DNA of 11,859 bases from Candidatus Desantisbacteria bacterium CG2_30_40_21 (GTDB lineage: Bacteria > UBA9089 > CG2-30-40-21). Positions 1-7,704 of this stretch are shown piece after piece (position 1 is the first letter of the stretch; every line of letters begins with the position of its first letter). Location of the stretch: contig MNYI01000124.1 in NCBI GenBank assembly GCA_001873945.1, positions 1 to 11,859 on the forward strand, read 5' to 3'. The translations under genes were made by a program, and so were the position numbers. The notes under the pieces are model-generated. The model was not told where the DNA came from, made no database searches, and was given only the letters and a program-made list of their open reading frames with translations.

Positions 1-69
1 GTGTCTCCGTGTCTCAGTGGTGAGTTGTTATGTGTTTATGCGGTAAAAATGTCATAATTAGAATTGCTG
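1..69 (+). repeat. Dispersed repeat, left copy
   Basis: The first 23 bases (GTGTCTCCGTGTCTCAGTGGTGA) and the block at 53-69 (CATAATTAGAATTGCTG) match a second copy at 11575-11625 in the same orientation and order. The first block matches at 21 of 23 bases and the second at 16 of 17. The spacer between blocks is longer here (29 bases against 11). The repeat is cut by the left edge of the window. The sequence is of the 'ctccgtgtctctgtggtga' kind, which from memory is scattered through many environmental bacterial genomes. No coding function is evident. Confidence 0.7.
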
Positions 70-122
70 GTCTGACTGGTAACGCTGATTTCATATATGA
101 AATGCATAGGGACGGTAAAAAC

Positions 123-1199
123 ATGCAATATTTCAGATTAATCATGGGAACAATCTTGTGGTGTTTGCTGATGTCGTTTACGCCATCAGTATGGGCAAAT
201 CAGCTGGCAGAGATAGCATCTCTATCACAGGTTCATAACCTTGCTATGGCCAATCTTACAGCTATAATTCAAGATACCACAGGAGAGCCGGTATATTGTC
301 ATTATCTGGTGAAGAATACAGGAAGCGACTCAGATAATATTTATCCTTCCAGCGAAATAGTATTTTCTACCGGGGGAATATGGACAATAGCACTGGTTCC
401 ATTTCAGACAGCATCAACCACACTTGCCTCACCACAGTCACTGTCCGCTGTTCAAACACTTTCCTTTTTCGTCAGGATAATACCACCCACGGATGCTATC
501 CTTGGCAGTTGCACAGTAAAGGTCAGGGCAGTTAATTCTTATTTTTATGAGCATGCAGCAGGTGATGGCTTGCCAATCGGAGGGGATGCAGATGCCCAGC
601 AGGATATGATAACCATACGGCTTATTCCACCAAGCCTGACGATTATGGCAACCACACCCTCAGAAAGTAGCCTTGTTCCGAGAGAGACATTGATTGAGGC
701 TGTCTTCAACATGGATCCAGCCAAATGGGGGTTGAAGATGATCCTGTGGGATGAATCCCATGGAATTAATGTGCCCGGAACGATTATTTCACAGAACAAC
801 AAATTAAGCTTTATCCCTGATACCATGCTCTTACCCTCAAGCTCATATATGGTTAGTATTTCCGGCTCAGAATTTGTGTACAAATGGAGATTTGAAACCA
901 TGGCTGGGAAGGACAAAAACGAACAAATAAATGGAATTCAGACGATAGTAAATTATCCCAACCCATTTAATATGAATACAGATAGCTATATTGCCTTTAG
1001 TCCCTTACCAGCAGATGATGTTGTTATTGAAATATATACCATGGACGACAAACTTGTCCAAACATTAAATGCCCAAAATGGTATATGCCTCTGGAATGGT
1101 AAGAATAAGAATGGGGATATGGTATCAAGCGGCATATATGTTTATGTGGTGAAAATGAAGGCATTGCGAAAGAAAGGCACAATAACCGTGATACGATAG
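123..1199 (+). CDS. Secreted multidomain protein with C-terminal FlgD-like/YPNPFN sorting-type domain
   Basis: Function is not recognised. The 358-residue protein begins with a Sec signal peptide (residues 1-25, hydrophobic core then VWA just before the likely cut). The N-terminal part, about 45-140, looks like a beta-sandwich or conserved-repeat domain (YLVKNTGSDS). Residues about 172-258 resemble a bacterial Ig-like (Big_5/SbsA) domain. Residues 275-358 form a FlgD-like/secretion-system-type C-terminal domain with YPNPFN at 278-283, WNGKNKNG at 324-331 and SGIYVY at 336-341. I chose the ATG at 123 because it opens the signal peptide directly and has AGGGA about 10 bases upstream. An in-frame ATG at 30 would put 31 residues of repeat-derived sequence ahead of the signal peptide. 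It is probably exported, and anchored or secreted by its C-terminus. It lies 136 bases upstream of dsrC, with a promoter between, so it is likely transcribed separately. A role in sulfur metabolism is not indicated. Confidence 0.85.
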   Translation: MQYFRLIMGTILWCLLMSFTPSVWANQLAEIASLSQVHNLAMANLTAIIQDTTGEPVYCHYLVKNTGSDSDNIYPSSEIVFSTGGIWTIALVPFQTASTTLASPQSLSAVQTLSFFVRIIPPTDAILGSCTVKVRAVNSYFYEHAAGDGLPIGGDADAQQDMITIRLIPPSLTIMATTPSESSLVPRETLIEAVFNMDPAKWGLKMILWDESHGINVPGTIISQNNKLSFIPDTMLLPSSSYMVSISGSEFVYKWRFETMAGKDKNEQINGIQTIVNYPNPFNMNTDSYIAFSPLPADDVVIEIYTMDDKLVQTLNAQNGICLWNGKNKNGDMVSSGIYVYVVKMKALRKKGTITVIR

Positions 1200-1261
1200 A
1201 ATAATCATCTATATCAAATTGTCCTATTAATTTTATTTATGGAGGTATTAGGAAAAATAAG

Positions 1262-1290
1262 TTGACATATTGAAAAATTTATGTTATGAT
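1262..1290 (+). promoter_or_regulatory. Sigma70-type promoter for dsrC and the dsr cluster
   Basis: TTGACA at 1262-1267 is a perfect -35 hexamer. A 17-base spacer separates it from TATGAT at 1285-1290, one mismatch from the consensus -10. Transcription would start near 1297, about 40 bases ahead of the dsrC start codon, leaving room for the AGGAGG ribosome site at 1323-1328. It is the only convincing housekeeping promoter I can see in front of any dsr gene in the window. No operator palindrome is evident around it. Confidence 0.8.
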
Positions 1291-1335
1291 AACTTTTTAT
1301 AAAGCTGGGAGAAAACAACAAAAGGAGGAAATTGT

Positions 1336-1668
1336 ATGGCTTTTGAATTTAATGGTAAGACATATGAGGCTGATGAAGATGGGTATCTGTTAAATCTTGA
1401 GGATTGGTCTGAGGATGTGGCTAATTATATTGCCTCAACAGAAGAGGTTGAGATGACACCTGCTCATTGGGAGGTCGTGAATTTTTTAAGGGAATATTAT
1501 GAAGAATATAAGATTGCTCCAATGATCAAGATATTGATCAAGGCAATGAAGAATAAGTTTGGTCCGGAAAAAGGGAATAACGCATATCTTTATGAGCTTT
1601 ATCCGTCTGGTCCTGCTAAACAAGCGTGTAAGATTGCTGGGCTGCCGAAGCCAACGGGTTGTGTGTAA
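1336..1668 (+). CDS. dsrC: DsrC, sulfur-carrier substrate protein of dissimilatory sulfite reductase
   Basis: DsrC binds DsrAB and carries the sulfur released from sulfite as a trisulfide between two cysteines of its flexible C-terminal arm. DsrK/DsrMKJOP then reduces it, releasing sulfide. The 110-residue protein has the family fold start (FEFNGKTYEADEDGYL) and ends in YPSGPAKQACKIAGLPKPTG followed by CV. Both redox cysteines are present: Cys98, and the penultimate Cys109, 11 residues later. This is the diagnostic spacing of true DsrC rather than TusE-like or single-cysteine paralogues. The start has an ideal AGGAGG seven bases upstream. It is the first gene of the cluster, preceded by a strong promoter and followed by its own intrinsic terminator. 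That fits the known high abundance of DsrC relative to the other Dsr proteins. The protein is cytoplasmic. Confidence 0.98.
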   Translation: MAFEFNGKTYEADEDGYLLNLEDWSEDVANYIASTEEVEMTPAHWEVVNFLREYYEEYKIAPMIKILIKAMKNKFGPEKGNNAYLYELYPSGPAKQACKIAGLPKPTGCV

Positions 1669-1676
1669 TATCAGGT

Positions 1677-1710
1677 AGGGAACGATTGCGATCGTTCCCT
1701 GCTTTTTTTT
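1677..1710 (+). terminator. Intrinsic terminator after dsrC
   Basis: A perfect 10-bp stem (AGGGAACGAT at 1677-1686, ATCGTTCCCT at 1691-1700) closes a TGCG tetraloop. It is followed by GC and eight T residues (1703-1710). It starts eight bases after the dsrC stop codon. No clear second promoter is visible before dsrM, so read-through here probably feeds dsrMKJOP-ABD-L, with dsrC transcribed in excess. Confidence 0.93.
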
Positions 1711-1747
1711 CTTTGTGTCTTCATGATGAATTCTTAGCAGAACATAA

Positions 1748-1754
1748 AAGGTGG
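1748..1754 (+). promoter_or_regulatory. Ribosome binding site deciding the dsrM start
   Basis: AAGGTGG lies five bases ahead of the ATG at 1760. The in-frame GTG at 1751 sits inside this Shine-Dalgarno sequence and so is not the likely start. Confidence 0.6.
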
Positions 1755-1759
1755 ATGAA

Positions 1760-2491
1760 ATGTTATCAACGAGTTATATTTTTCTTGCCTATTTTGCTAT
1801 AATTATCTTTGTTTTTGGCATATTGTGTAAGGTTTGGAAATATGCTGTTATTCCAAATCCGCTCAAGATACCATTGACACCTGCACCAACGAATACCATT
1901 GGTGTTATTCTCCGTATGGTTTTTGAAGTGGCATTTTTCAAAAGCCTGTTCAAGAGTAATAAGTTTACCTGGCTTGGCGGATGTGCCTTTCATCTTGCCC
2001 TTCTGGTTGTACTTGCCAGCCATATCAGATTTTTTGTCTCACCAGTACCAGAACCAATCATGCTTCTTCAAACCTTTCTCCAGAGTATTAGTATGTTTAT
2101 TGGCTTGCTTTTTATTGCACCCCTTGTCTATCTTTTTATCCGCAGGGTTTGGGTTGATAGAACTCGTTTTGTTTCCATATTCGCTGATTATTTTGTCCTT
2201 ATCCTGCTTTTTCTCATAGGGTTATCCGGTATAACCATGAAATATCTCATCAGACCTGATCTATTCGCAGTTAAAACATTTATCCTCGGATTAATCTCAT
2301 TTAGCCCTGAGCCAATACCAACAAATCCTATATTTATTACTCATTTTACATTGATACTGATACTTCTGATATATTTCCCATTTAGTAAATTAATGCATGG
2401 CTGTGGGATATTCTTTAGCCCCACAAGAAATCAGATTGATAACCCAAGGGAGAAGAGGCTCATTAATCCCTGGGATAAAAGGATAATTTAA
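1760..2491 (+). CDS. dsrM: DsrM, NarI-like diheme b cytochrome of the DsrMKJOP complex
   Basis: DsrM is the membrane cytochrome b that exchanges electrons with menaquinol and passes them to its partner DsrK. The 243-residue protein has about five hydrophobic segments. It carries four histidines placed as in nitrate reductase gamma subunits: His78 and His88 (10 apart) and His195 and His213 (18 apart), the expected axial ligands of two b hemes. From memory the length is close to the short DsrM of sulfur oxidisers, while some sulfate reducers have longer versions. The ATG at 1760 is preferred over the GTG at 1751, which falls inside the ribosome site. The stop codon lies one base before the dsrK ATG, so the two are translationally coupled. 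The gene sits 50 bases beyond the dsrC terminator. Confidence 0.95.
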   Translation: MLSTSYIFLAYFAIIIFVFGILCKVWKYAVIPNPLKIPLTPAPTNTIGVILRMVFEVAFFKSLFKSNKFTWLGGCAFHLALLVVLASHIRFFVSPVPEPIMLLQTFLQSISMFIGLLFIAPLVYLFIRRVWVDRTRFVSIFADYFVLILLFLIGLSGITMKYLIRPDLFAVKTFILGLISFSPEPIPTNPIFITHFTLILILLIYFPFSKLMHGCGIFFSPTRNQIDNPREKRLINPWDKRII

Positions 2492-2492
2492 G

Positions 2493-4007
2493 ATGGCAAA
2501 GGAAAAGATAGAGGCTCCAAAACTTACAGGTAAAATAGAGACACCCCGGATTCAACCAGGGGCATCCCTTGCTTGTCAACATCACAAGGCTAATGAACAG
2601 TTCTTGACAGGGCTGGGTTATCCCTCAAGCCTTGTTGAAAACTGGCAGGAAAAGGCGATTGCCAAAATGGGGGAGTTGCTGAATAAGTATAAATCATTGA
2701 AACTCTATCTTGATATTTGTGTCCGTTGTGGGGCATGTGCTGATAAATGTCAATTCTACCTTGGCACAGGTGACCCAAAGAATACGCCTGTTGGCAGGCA
2801 GGAGTTGTTTAGAAAGGTCTATCGCCGTTATTTTACCCCAGCTGGTAAATTGCTTGGAAATCTGGCCGGGGCTGAGGATTTTACTGAGGAAGTGTTAAAA
2901 GAATGGTATGTCTATTTCCATCATTGCTCCCAATGTCGCAGATGCTGTGTTGCCTGTCCTTATGGCATTGATACAGCTGAAATATCTATGGCTGCCAGAG
3001 AAATCATGCATTCCATAGGTTTGGGCACAAAGTATGTGGATGAAATTATACTCAAGGTGTTTAATTTTGGCAACAATCTTGGAATGCAGCCAAAAGCTAT
3101 CAAGAACAGCCTTGATTTTTGCGAAGATGAGATGAAGGAAGCCTATGAGGAAAAGGGGATAATGGACATTGATGTGAAAATACCTATGGATGTTGAGGGG
3201 GCAGAGGTATTGTTGGTTGTGCCTTCGGCTGATTTTTTTGCCTCACCACACATTGAATCGCTTCTGGGCTATGCCAAGGTATTTTATCAGGCAGGCATAA
3301 GCTGGACACTTTCATCATATGCCTCTGAGGCTGGAAACTTTGGCATGTTTATTGGTAGTTATGATGGAATGCAAAAGGTTGCTTCAAGGATTGGCCAGGC
3401 TGTCCGGGATCTTAAGGTAAAGCGGTTGGTTATTGGTGAGTGTGGGCATGCGTATCGTATTGCTTATAGTTTCTGGAATACTTTGATTGGTCCGTTTGAT
3501 ACCCTTGACAAGAGGTATCCAATACCGCAACATATCTGTGAGTTTACTTATGATTTGATTAAACGCGGGGCACTAAGGCTTGATAAGGAAGCAAATGATG
3601 AATTTGTGGTAACATATCATGACTCTTGTAATATTGCACGGGCAACTCGAATGGGTGATATGCCTGGTGGTCAGTTTGAGATACCCAGGTCAATAATTAA
3701 GGCATGCTGCAATAAATTTGTGGATATGCCGCAGGAAACTATTCGGGAGAATACCTTCTGTTGTGGTGGTGGTGCCGGGTTGTTAACCGATGAAATGATG
3801 GATATTCGTATCAAAGGGGCAATGCCCAGGATGCAGGCACTTAAGCAGGTAATTGATTCGCATGGTGTAAACTTCTTTGCTCTTATTTGTGCTATCTGCA
3901 AGGCACAGTTTACCAAGATATTTCCTGCCTATGGATTGTCAATGGATATGGTTGGTGGGGTGCATCAGTTAGTGAGTCGGGCGATTGTGCTGGGGGCAAA
4001 GGAATAA
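2493..4007 (+). CDS. dsrK: DsrK, HdrD-like catalytic iron-sulfur subunit of DsrMKJOP
   Basis: DsrK is the heterodisulfide-reductase-like subunit thought to reduce DsrC trisulfide/disulfide on the cytoplasmic face of the membrane, using electrons from DsrM. The 504-residue protein has two classical [4Fe-4S] motifs: Cys76/79/82/86 and Cys145/148/151/155 followed by Pro. Its C-terminal half carries CCG-domain cysteines: Cys379 (HDSCN), the CCGGG at 423-427, and the CAIC at 466-469. These belong to the non-cubane cluster site of the HdrB/HdrD family. A further CC pair at 405-406 lies between them. No transmembrane segment is seen, in line with membrane attachment through DsrM. AAAAGG about ten bases upstream serves as the ribosome site, overlapping the dsrM end. 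Confidence 0.97.
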   Translation: MAKEKIEAPKLTGKIETPRIQPGASLACQHHKANEQFLTGLGYPSSLVENWQEKAIAKMGELLNKYKSLKLYLDICVRCGACADKCQFYLGTGDPKNTPVGRQELFRKVYRRYFTPAGKLLGNLAGAEDFTEEVLKEWYVYFHHCSQCRRCCVACPYGIDTAEISMAAREIMHSIGLGTKYVDEIILKVFNFGNNLGMQPKAIKNSLDFCEDEMKEAYEEKGIMDIDVKIPMDVEGAEVLLVVPSADFFASPHIESLLGYAKVFYQAGISWTLSSYASEAGNFGMFIGSYDGMQKVASRIGQAVRDLKVKRLVIGECGHAYRIAYSFWNTLIGPFDTLDKRYPIPQHICEFTYDLIKRGALRLDKEANDEFVVTYHDSCNIARATRMGDMPGGQFEIPRSIIKACCNKFVDMPQETIRENTFCCGGGAGLLTDEMMDIRIKGAMPRMQALKQVIDSHGVNFFALICAICKAQFTKIFPAYGLSMDMVGGVHQLVSRAIVLGAKE

Positions 4008-4009
4008 AA

Positions 4010-4016
4010 GGTGAGG
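4010..4016 (+). promoter_or_regulatory. Ribosome binding site deciding the dsrJ start
   Basis: GGTGAGG, two bases ahead of the ATG at 4019, marks the dsrJ start. Upstream in-frame codons (from 3887) overlap the dsrK coding sequence and lack a signal sequence. Confidence 0.55.
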
Positions 4017-4018
4017 TT

Positions 4019-4396
4019 ATGAATAAGTTAATAGCCATATTTGTAGTGTTAATATTTGGTGTGGTGTTATTATCCCCATTTGTGGTTAATGCTATTAGAG
4101 GGGGAATGAGTAAGGGTGTGTCAAAACTTGACATTGTCCTTCCATCGTCAGGGAAATGCATTAAGGACAAGGAATACATGCGGGCAAACCATATGGATCT
4201 CCTTAAAAAGGAAAGGGTTAAGGCAGTACGAGATGGGGTAAGGACAAATGATTATAGCCTGAAGAATTGCCAAACATGTCATCAAAAGCGGGATGAATTT
4301 TGTGACAGGTGCCATCATTTTGTTGGGGTAAAGCCTGAATGCTTTGAGTGTCATTATTATCCTACAGGCAAAAAAGAATGTAAGGGGCGTGAATAG
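4019..4396 (+). CDS. dsrJ: DsrJ, periplasmic triheme cytochrome c of DsrMKJOP
   Basis: DsrJ is the periplasmic multiheme subunit of the complex, held by an uncleaved N-terminal membrane anchor (residues about 3-25). The 125-residue protein has exactly three heme c attachment motifs: CQTCH 84-88, CDRCH 95-99 and CFECH 108-112. The conserved segment KCIKDKEYMRANHMDLL contains Cys47 and His58. A cysteine in this place is known in the family as an unusual His/Cys axial ligand of one heme. The ATG at 4019 gives the anchor directly at the N-terminus, and a purine-rich GGTGAGG precedes it. It starts 11 bases after dsrK, and its stop codon abuts the dsrO start with no gap. Its physiological redox partner is not evident from the window. 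Confidence 0.96.
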   Translation: MNKLIAIFVVLIFGVVLLSPFVVNAIRGGMSKGVSKLDIVLPSSGKCIKDKEYMRANHMDLLKKERVKAVRDGVRTNDYSLKNCQTCHQKRDEFCDRCHHFVGVKPECFECHYYPTGKKECKGRE

Positions 4397-5101
4397 ATGA
4401 AGAGAAGGGATTTTCTTAAACTTGGCGGAATAGTAGCAGCAGCGAGTGCGGTAACACCTGCAAGCAGCTTGTTATATGCAGGAAAAACTACGACCTCAGC
4501 CATTAAATATGGCTTGGTTATTGACTTAACCAAGTGTGACGGATGTGGTGAGTGTGCCACTGCCTGTCGAATAGCCAATAATGTAGCCACCTCCCCTGAT
4601 AATGAAAAGATAAACAACTACTGGCTCAGGATAGCAAGGGTAAAATCTAAGTTTCCTAATAGTCATGAGCAGGCTATTCCCTTGATGTGTATGCATTGTG
4701 ATAATGCCCCATGCGTTCATGTCTGTCCGGTTAAGGCATCCTTTGTGCGTAAGGATGGGATTGTTATGATAGATAAACATAGGTGTATTGGGTGCAGGTA
4801 TTGCATGATTGCCTGCCCTTATAAGGCAAGGTCGTTTGTGTTTAAGCACAATGAGGGATTTTCTAACCCTGATGTACCAAAAACCATGCATGGGGTGGTG
4901 GAGAAATGTGATTTTTGCGTAACGCGAATAGATAGTGGGCGTATGCCTGTATGTGTGGAGTCGTGCAAAAAAGGCGTGATGAGCTTTGGGAATTTGTTTG
5001 ACCCTGAGTCTCAGGTTTCAAGGCTAATCTCATCTGGCAAGGTGCATCGGGTTCGTGAGGATTTGCACCTTGGAGCAAAGGTATATTATCTGGGATTGTG
5101 A
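4397..5101 (+). CDS. dsrO: DsrO, Tat-exported ferredoxin-like iron-sulfur subunit of DsrMKJOP
   Basis: DsrO is the periplasmic iron-sulfur protein that passes electrons between DsrJ and the quinone-reactive membrane subunit DsrP. The 234-residue protein opens with a twin-arginine signal (RRDFLK at residues 3-8, then an Ala-rich hydrophobic stretch to about 28). It has 16 cysteines in four groups suitable for [4Fe-4S] clusters: 47/50/53/57, 98/101/106/110, 130/133/136/140 and 171/174/186/190. This is the NrfC/HybA-like pattern. It starts on the base after the dsrJ stop, with AAGGGG upstream inside the dsrJ end, so translation is coupled. Confidence 0.97.
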   Translation: MKRRDFLKLGGIVAAASAVTPASSLLYAGKTTTSAIKYGLVIDLTKCDGCGECATACRIANNVATSPDNEKINNYWLRIARVKSKFPNSHEQAIPLMCMHCDNAPCVHVCPVKASFVRKDGIVMIDKHRCIGCRYCMIACPYKARSFVFKHNEGFSNPDVPKTMHGVVEKCDFCVTRIDSGRMPVCVESCKKGVMSFGNLFDPESQVSRLISSGKVHRVREDLHLGAKVYYLGL

Positions 5102-5112
5102 GGTAAATTACG

Positions 5113-6303
5113 ATGAAGATATATTGGACAACCATAAATGGCAAGTCGCTGGGCATGTATTTTTTATTAGGTGTGCTGGCAATCTTGGCTGCTGCTGGGC
5201 TATACGCTACATATGCCATGTTTAGTCAGGGGCATTATATTACTGGCATGAACAATCAGATACCATGGGGGCTACCTATTGTTGTTGCCATATATTGCAT
5301 TGGTTTGAGTGCTGGCTCACTTGTTCTGTCCGCCCTTTCAGCTGTATTTGGACAAAAGGAATTCAAGCCGTTTGCCCGAATAGCAGTCTTTGTTGCTGCC
5401 CTGTTTCTTGTGGGCAGCCTGCTTTCTATTGTCCTTGACTGGGGAAGACCAGACAGGGTTATGCTGCCGTTCTTGTATCTGAACCCACGATCTATCTTTT
5501 CATGGAATGGTTTCTTGTATTCAAGCTATATTTTTATCTGTATTGTGTATCTCTGGGCAATGTTTACCGGCAGGGATGGATGGATAAAGCCTATGGGTAT
5601 ATTGGCTGTTTGTTGGGCGGTTGGGGTGCATAGCGGAACTGGTGCTATTTTTGGGTTTATCAATGCCCGTGAGTTGTACCATTCACCACTTGCCTCACCA
5701 ACCTTTGTAGTCGCAGCCCTTTCATCAGGTACTGCCTTGATGATTCTTATTATTGTGTCTACATTTAAGGCAACCGGGAGGTTCCTTGATAATCGATTAA
5801 TTACAGGACTGGCTAAGTTATTGGGTTCGTTTATTATGGTAGTTTTATATTTTGTGATTGTTGAATATATTGTCCGGTTGTATACCCCATCAACTTGTGA
5901 GCCGACAAGATTTGTTTTATTTGGTGGGAATCTTTACACCTATATCTTTTGGGTTGGTTTGATACTGCTTGGCTCTATTGTTCCAGCCATTATCCTGTTT
6001 AATCCTATTACCAAAAACTCGATCCCTTGGATTTCGTTTGCCTCATTATTGGTAGTAATTGGTGTTTTTTGTGAAAGATTGATTTTTGTCCTGCCGGGTC
6101 AGATATTTCCACTCAATCTTTTTCCGGATATGGAGATGACCAGTAGTTTTATGGATGGTCAGATTACATGGTATCAGGTTAGTCTGCCTGAGATTGCTCA
6201 AGGGTTGGGAATATTGTCTATTGTTGCCATCCTGTATATCATTGGCTTAAAGCTGTTTGCTCTGCTTCCAACTGAGGCAAGGCATCTGGAGCATGAGCTG
6301 TAA
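5113..6303 (+). CDS. dsrP: DsrP, NrfD/PsrC-type integral membrane subunit of DsrMKJOP
   Basis: DsrP is the polytopic membrane protein that interacts with quinones and pairs with DsrO. The 396-residue protein shows about ten hydrophobic segments. Its N-terminal part carries family sequence: YFLLGVLAILAAAGLYATYA, then GHYITGMNNQIPWGLP at about 36-51, the DWGRPDR loop near 109-115, and NPRSIFSWNGFLY after it. There are no cofactor-binding cysteine motifs, as expected for NrfD-like proteins. It starts 11 bases after dsrO with GAGGT as ribosome site. An 85-base gap holding a hairpin follows before dsrA, the first sizeable break inside the MKJOP-ABD run. Confidence 0.96.
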   Translation: MKIYWTTINGKSLGMYFLLGVLAILAAAGLYATYAMFSQGHYITGMNNQIPWGLPIVVAIYCIGLSAGSLVLSALSAVFGQKEFKPFARIAVFVAALFLVGSLLSIVLDWGRPDRVMLPFLYLNPRSIFSWNGFLYSSYIFICIVYLWAMFTGRDGWIKPMGILAVCWAVGVHSGTGAIFGFINARELYHSPLASPTFVVAALSSGTALMILIIVSTFKATGRFLDNRLITGLAKLLGSFIMVVLYFVIVEYIVRLYTPSTCEPTRFVLFGGNLYTYIFWVGLILLGSIVPAIILFNPITKNSIPWISFASLLVVIGVFCERLIFVLPGQIFPLNLFPDMEMTSSFMDGQITWYQVSLPEIAQGLGILSIVAILYIIGLKLFALLPTEARHLEHEL

Positions 6304-6305
6304 TT

Positions 6306-6337
6306 CGGGAAAATAGGGCGCTGTCCCCATTTTCCCG
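6306..6337 (+). repeat. Hairpin between dsrP and dsrA
   Basis: CGGGAAAAT (6306-6314) pairs with ATTTTCCCG (6329-6337). After one A/C mismatch, GGG (6316-6318) pairs with CCC (6325-6327) around a CGCTGT loop. No T-run follows, so it is not a standard terminator. On the minus strand it reads GGGGACAGCGCCC across the loop, and a related GGGACAGCACC lies in the loop of the hairpin at 11163-11197. It may be a dispersed repeat family, an mRNA-stability element or a processing site. Confidence 0.65.
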
Positions 6338-6388
6338 TAGCCGGAAGATAATTCGTGGCTAAAAATATTAAAAGAAAGGAGAGATATT

Positions 6389-7573
6389 ATGTCTGATTCA
6401 AAAAGCCCTATTTTGGATGAATTAGAGAAGGGTCCATGGCCGAGTTTTGTTACAGAGATAAAAAAAGCGGCGGAGAAAAGTCCAATGGCACAGGGGCTAT
6501 TGGAACAATTGGAGCTTTCCTATAAGGAAAAGAGAACACACTGGAAACATGGCGGAATTGTTGGTGTAAAGGGATATGGCGGTGGAATTATCGGCCGTTA
6601 TTCTGATGCGTCAGATAAATTCCCTGAGGTTGCTCATTTCCATACGGTTCGTGTTAATCAGCCGTCAGGTTGGTTTTATACGGCTGATGCCTTAAGGGAG
6701 TTGATGGCTATATGGGAAAAACATGGATCATGCCTGACCAATTTTCATGGATCTACCGGTGATACGGTCTTTCTTGGGACAAAGACAAGTGAATTAGAAG
6801 ATATATTTACTGAATTGTCGGAGAAAGGCTGGGATCTGGGCGGTTCAGGTTCTGATGTCCGCACACCGAGCTGTTGTGTTGGTCCTGCAAGGTGTGAGTT
6901 TGCCTGTTATGATACCCTGTCACTTACTTATGATCTGACCATGTCCTATCAGGATGAGTTGCATAGGCCATTCTTCCCCTATAAGTGGAAATTTAAGATG
7001 GCTGGTTGTCCAAATGATTGCGTTGCTTCCATTGCCAGATCTGATTTTTCTATTATCGGCACATGGAAGGATGCTATCCAAATGGATGGAGAGGCAGTCA
7101 AGGAATATGTAGCAGATGCAAACTTTAATATCCAGAAATTCGTAGTTAATAAATGTCCGTCTAAGTGTATATCATGGGATGGGAAGGAATTAGAGATTGA
7201 TAACAAAAATTGTGTCAGGTGTATGCACTGTATCAATGTCATGCCCAAGGCACTTAGACCAGGCAAGGAAAAGGGTGCAACCCTGCTTATTGGTGCTAAG
7301 GCACCGATTGTTGAGGGTGCACAGCTTGCCTCAGTGTTAGTTCCATTCATGGAGATGAAACCACCATATCAGGAGCTTAAGGATCTGCTTGCTGCCATAT
7401 GGGAGTTCTGGGATGAGAATGGGGTGGCAAGGGAAAGGATTGGTGAATGTATTCAGCGGGTTGGGCTTGGAAATTTTGTTGAGCAGATAGGGCTTAAGCC
7501 AATACCACAGATGGTCATGCAGCCAAGGGATAATCCATATATCTTCTATGAGGAATATCTGGAGGAAGAGTAG
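6389..7573 (+). CDS. dsrA: DsrA, alpha subunit of dissimilatory (bi)sulfite reductase
   Basis: DsrA with DsrB forms the cytoplasmic alpha2-beta2 siroheme enzyme that reduces sulfite, handing the sulfur to DsrC. It can also work in reverse in sulfur oxidisers. The 394-residue protein shows family signatures throughout: the N-terminal [20 protein letters not shown], the siroheme/[4Fe-4S] motifs Cys163-X5-Cys169 (CCVGPARC) and Cys207-X3-Cys211 (CPNDC), and a ferredoxin domain with Cys256, Cys260 and CVRCMHC at 275-281. The C-terminus ([12 protein letters not shown]) is intact. AAGGAGAG five bases upstream fixes the start. No key residue is missing. The separation from dsrB by 131 bases of repeats is unusual, since the two subunits are made in equal amounts and usually sit close together. 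Confidence 0.98.
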   Translation: MSDSKSPILDELEKGPWPSFVTEIKKAAEKSPMAQGLLEQLELSYKEKRTHWKHGGIVGVKGYGGGIIGRYSDASDKFPEVAHFHTVRVNQPSGWFYTADALRELMAIWEKHGSCLTNFHGSTGDTVFLGTKTSELEDIFTELSEKGWDLGGSGSDVRTPSCCVGPARCEFACYDTLSLTYDLTMSYQDELHRPFFPYKWKFKMAGCPNDCVASIARSDFSIIGTWKDAIQMDGEAVKEYVADANFNIQKFVVNKCPSKCISWDGKELEIDNKNCVRCMHCINVMPKALRPGKEKGATLLIGAKAPIVEGAQLASVLVPFMEMKPPYQELKDLLAAIWEFWDENGVARERIGECIQRVGLGNFVEQIGLKPIPQMVMQPRDNPYIFYEEYLEEE

Positions 7574-7678
7574 GACAGGCATTCCTGCCTGTCTTGAGAT
7601 AAACAGATGAGATAAACAGATGAGGTAAACAGACAGGAATGTCTGTTCTACTTTAAGCTACACAGGCAAGAATGCCTG
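7574..7678. repeat. Three related hairpins and a 13-bp tandem triplet between dsrA and dsrB
   Basis: Three short palindromes share a CAGRCA stem and a four-base loop: 7574-7593 (GACAGGCA TTCC TGCCTGTC), 7628-7647 (AACAGACA GGAA TGTCTGTT) and 7663-7678 (CAGGCA AGAA TGCCTG). Between the first two lies TGAGATAAACAGA repeated three times in tandem (7595-7633, the third copy with one A-to-G change and overlapping the second hairpin). The bases 7628-7652 are the exact reverse complement of 9104-9128 in the dsrD-dsrL gap. This is a mobile or dispersed hairpin family rather than a terminator, because no T-run follows. Confidence 0.85.
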
Positions 7679-7691
7679 CGTTACATTATAC

Positions 7692-7698
7692 AGGAGGT
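7692..7698 (+). promoter_or_regulatory. Ribosome binding site deciding the dsrB start
   Basis: AGGAGGT, six bases ahead of the ATG at 7705, decides the dsrB start over an in-frame ATG at 7672 that lies inside the third intergenic hairpin. Confidence 0.85.
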
Positions 7699-7704
7699 AA
7701 TAAT

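Noticed and set aside
1751..1759. GTG codon as an earlier dsrM start
   Set aside because: It lies within the Shine-Dalgarno sequence AAGGTGG that serves the ATG at 1760.
3887..4018. Extended N-terminus for dsrJ beginning inside dsrK
   Set aside because: It would overlap dsrK by more than 100 bases and hide the N-terminal membrane anchor; a good ribosome site precedes the ATG at 4019.
6306..6337. Hairpin considered as an intrinsic terminator of dsrP
   Set aside because: No T-run follows, and dsrA downstream shows no clear promoter of its own, so termination here is not supported.
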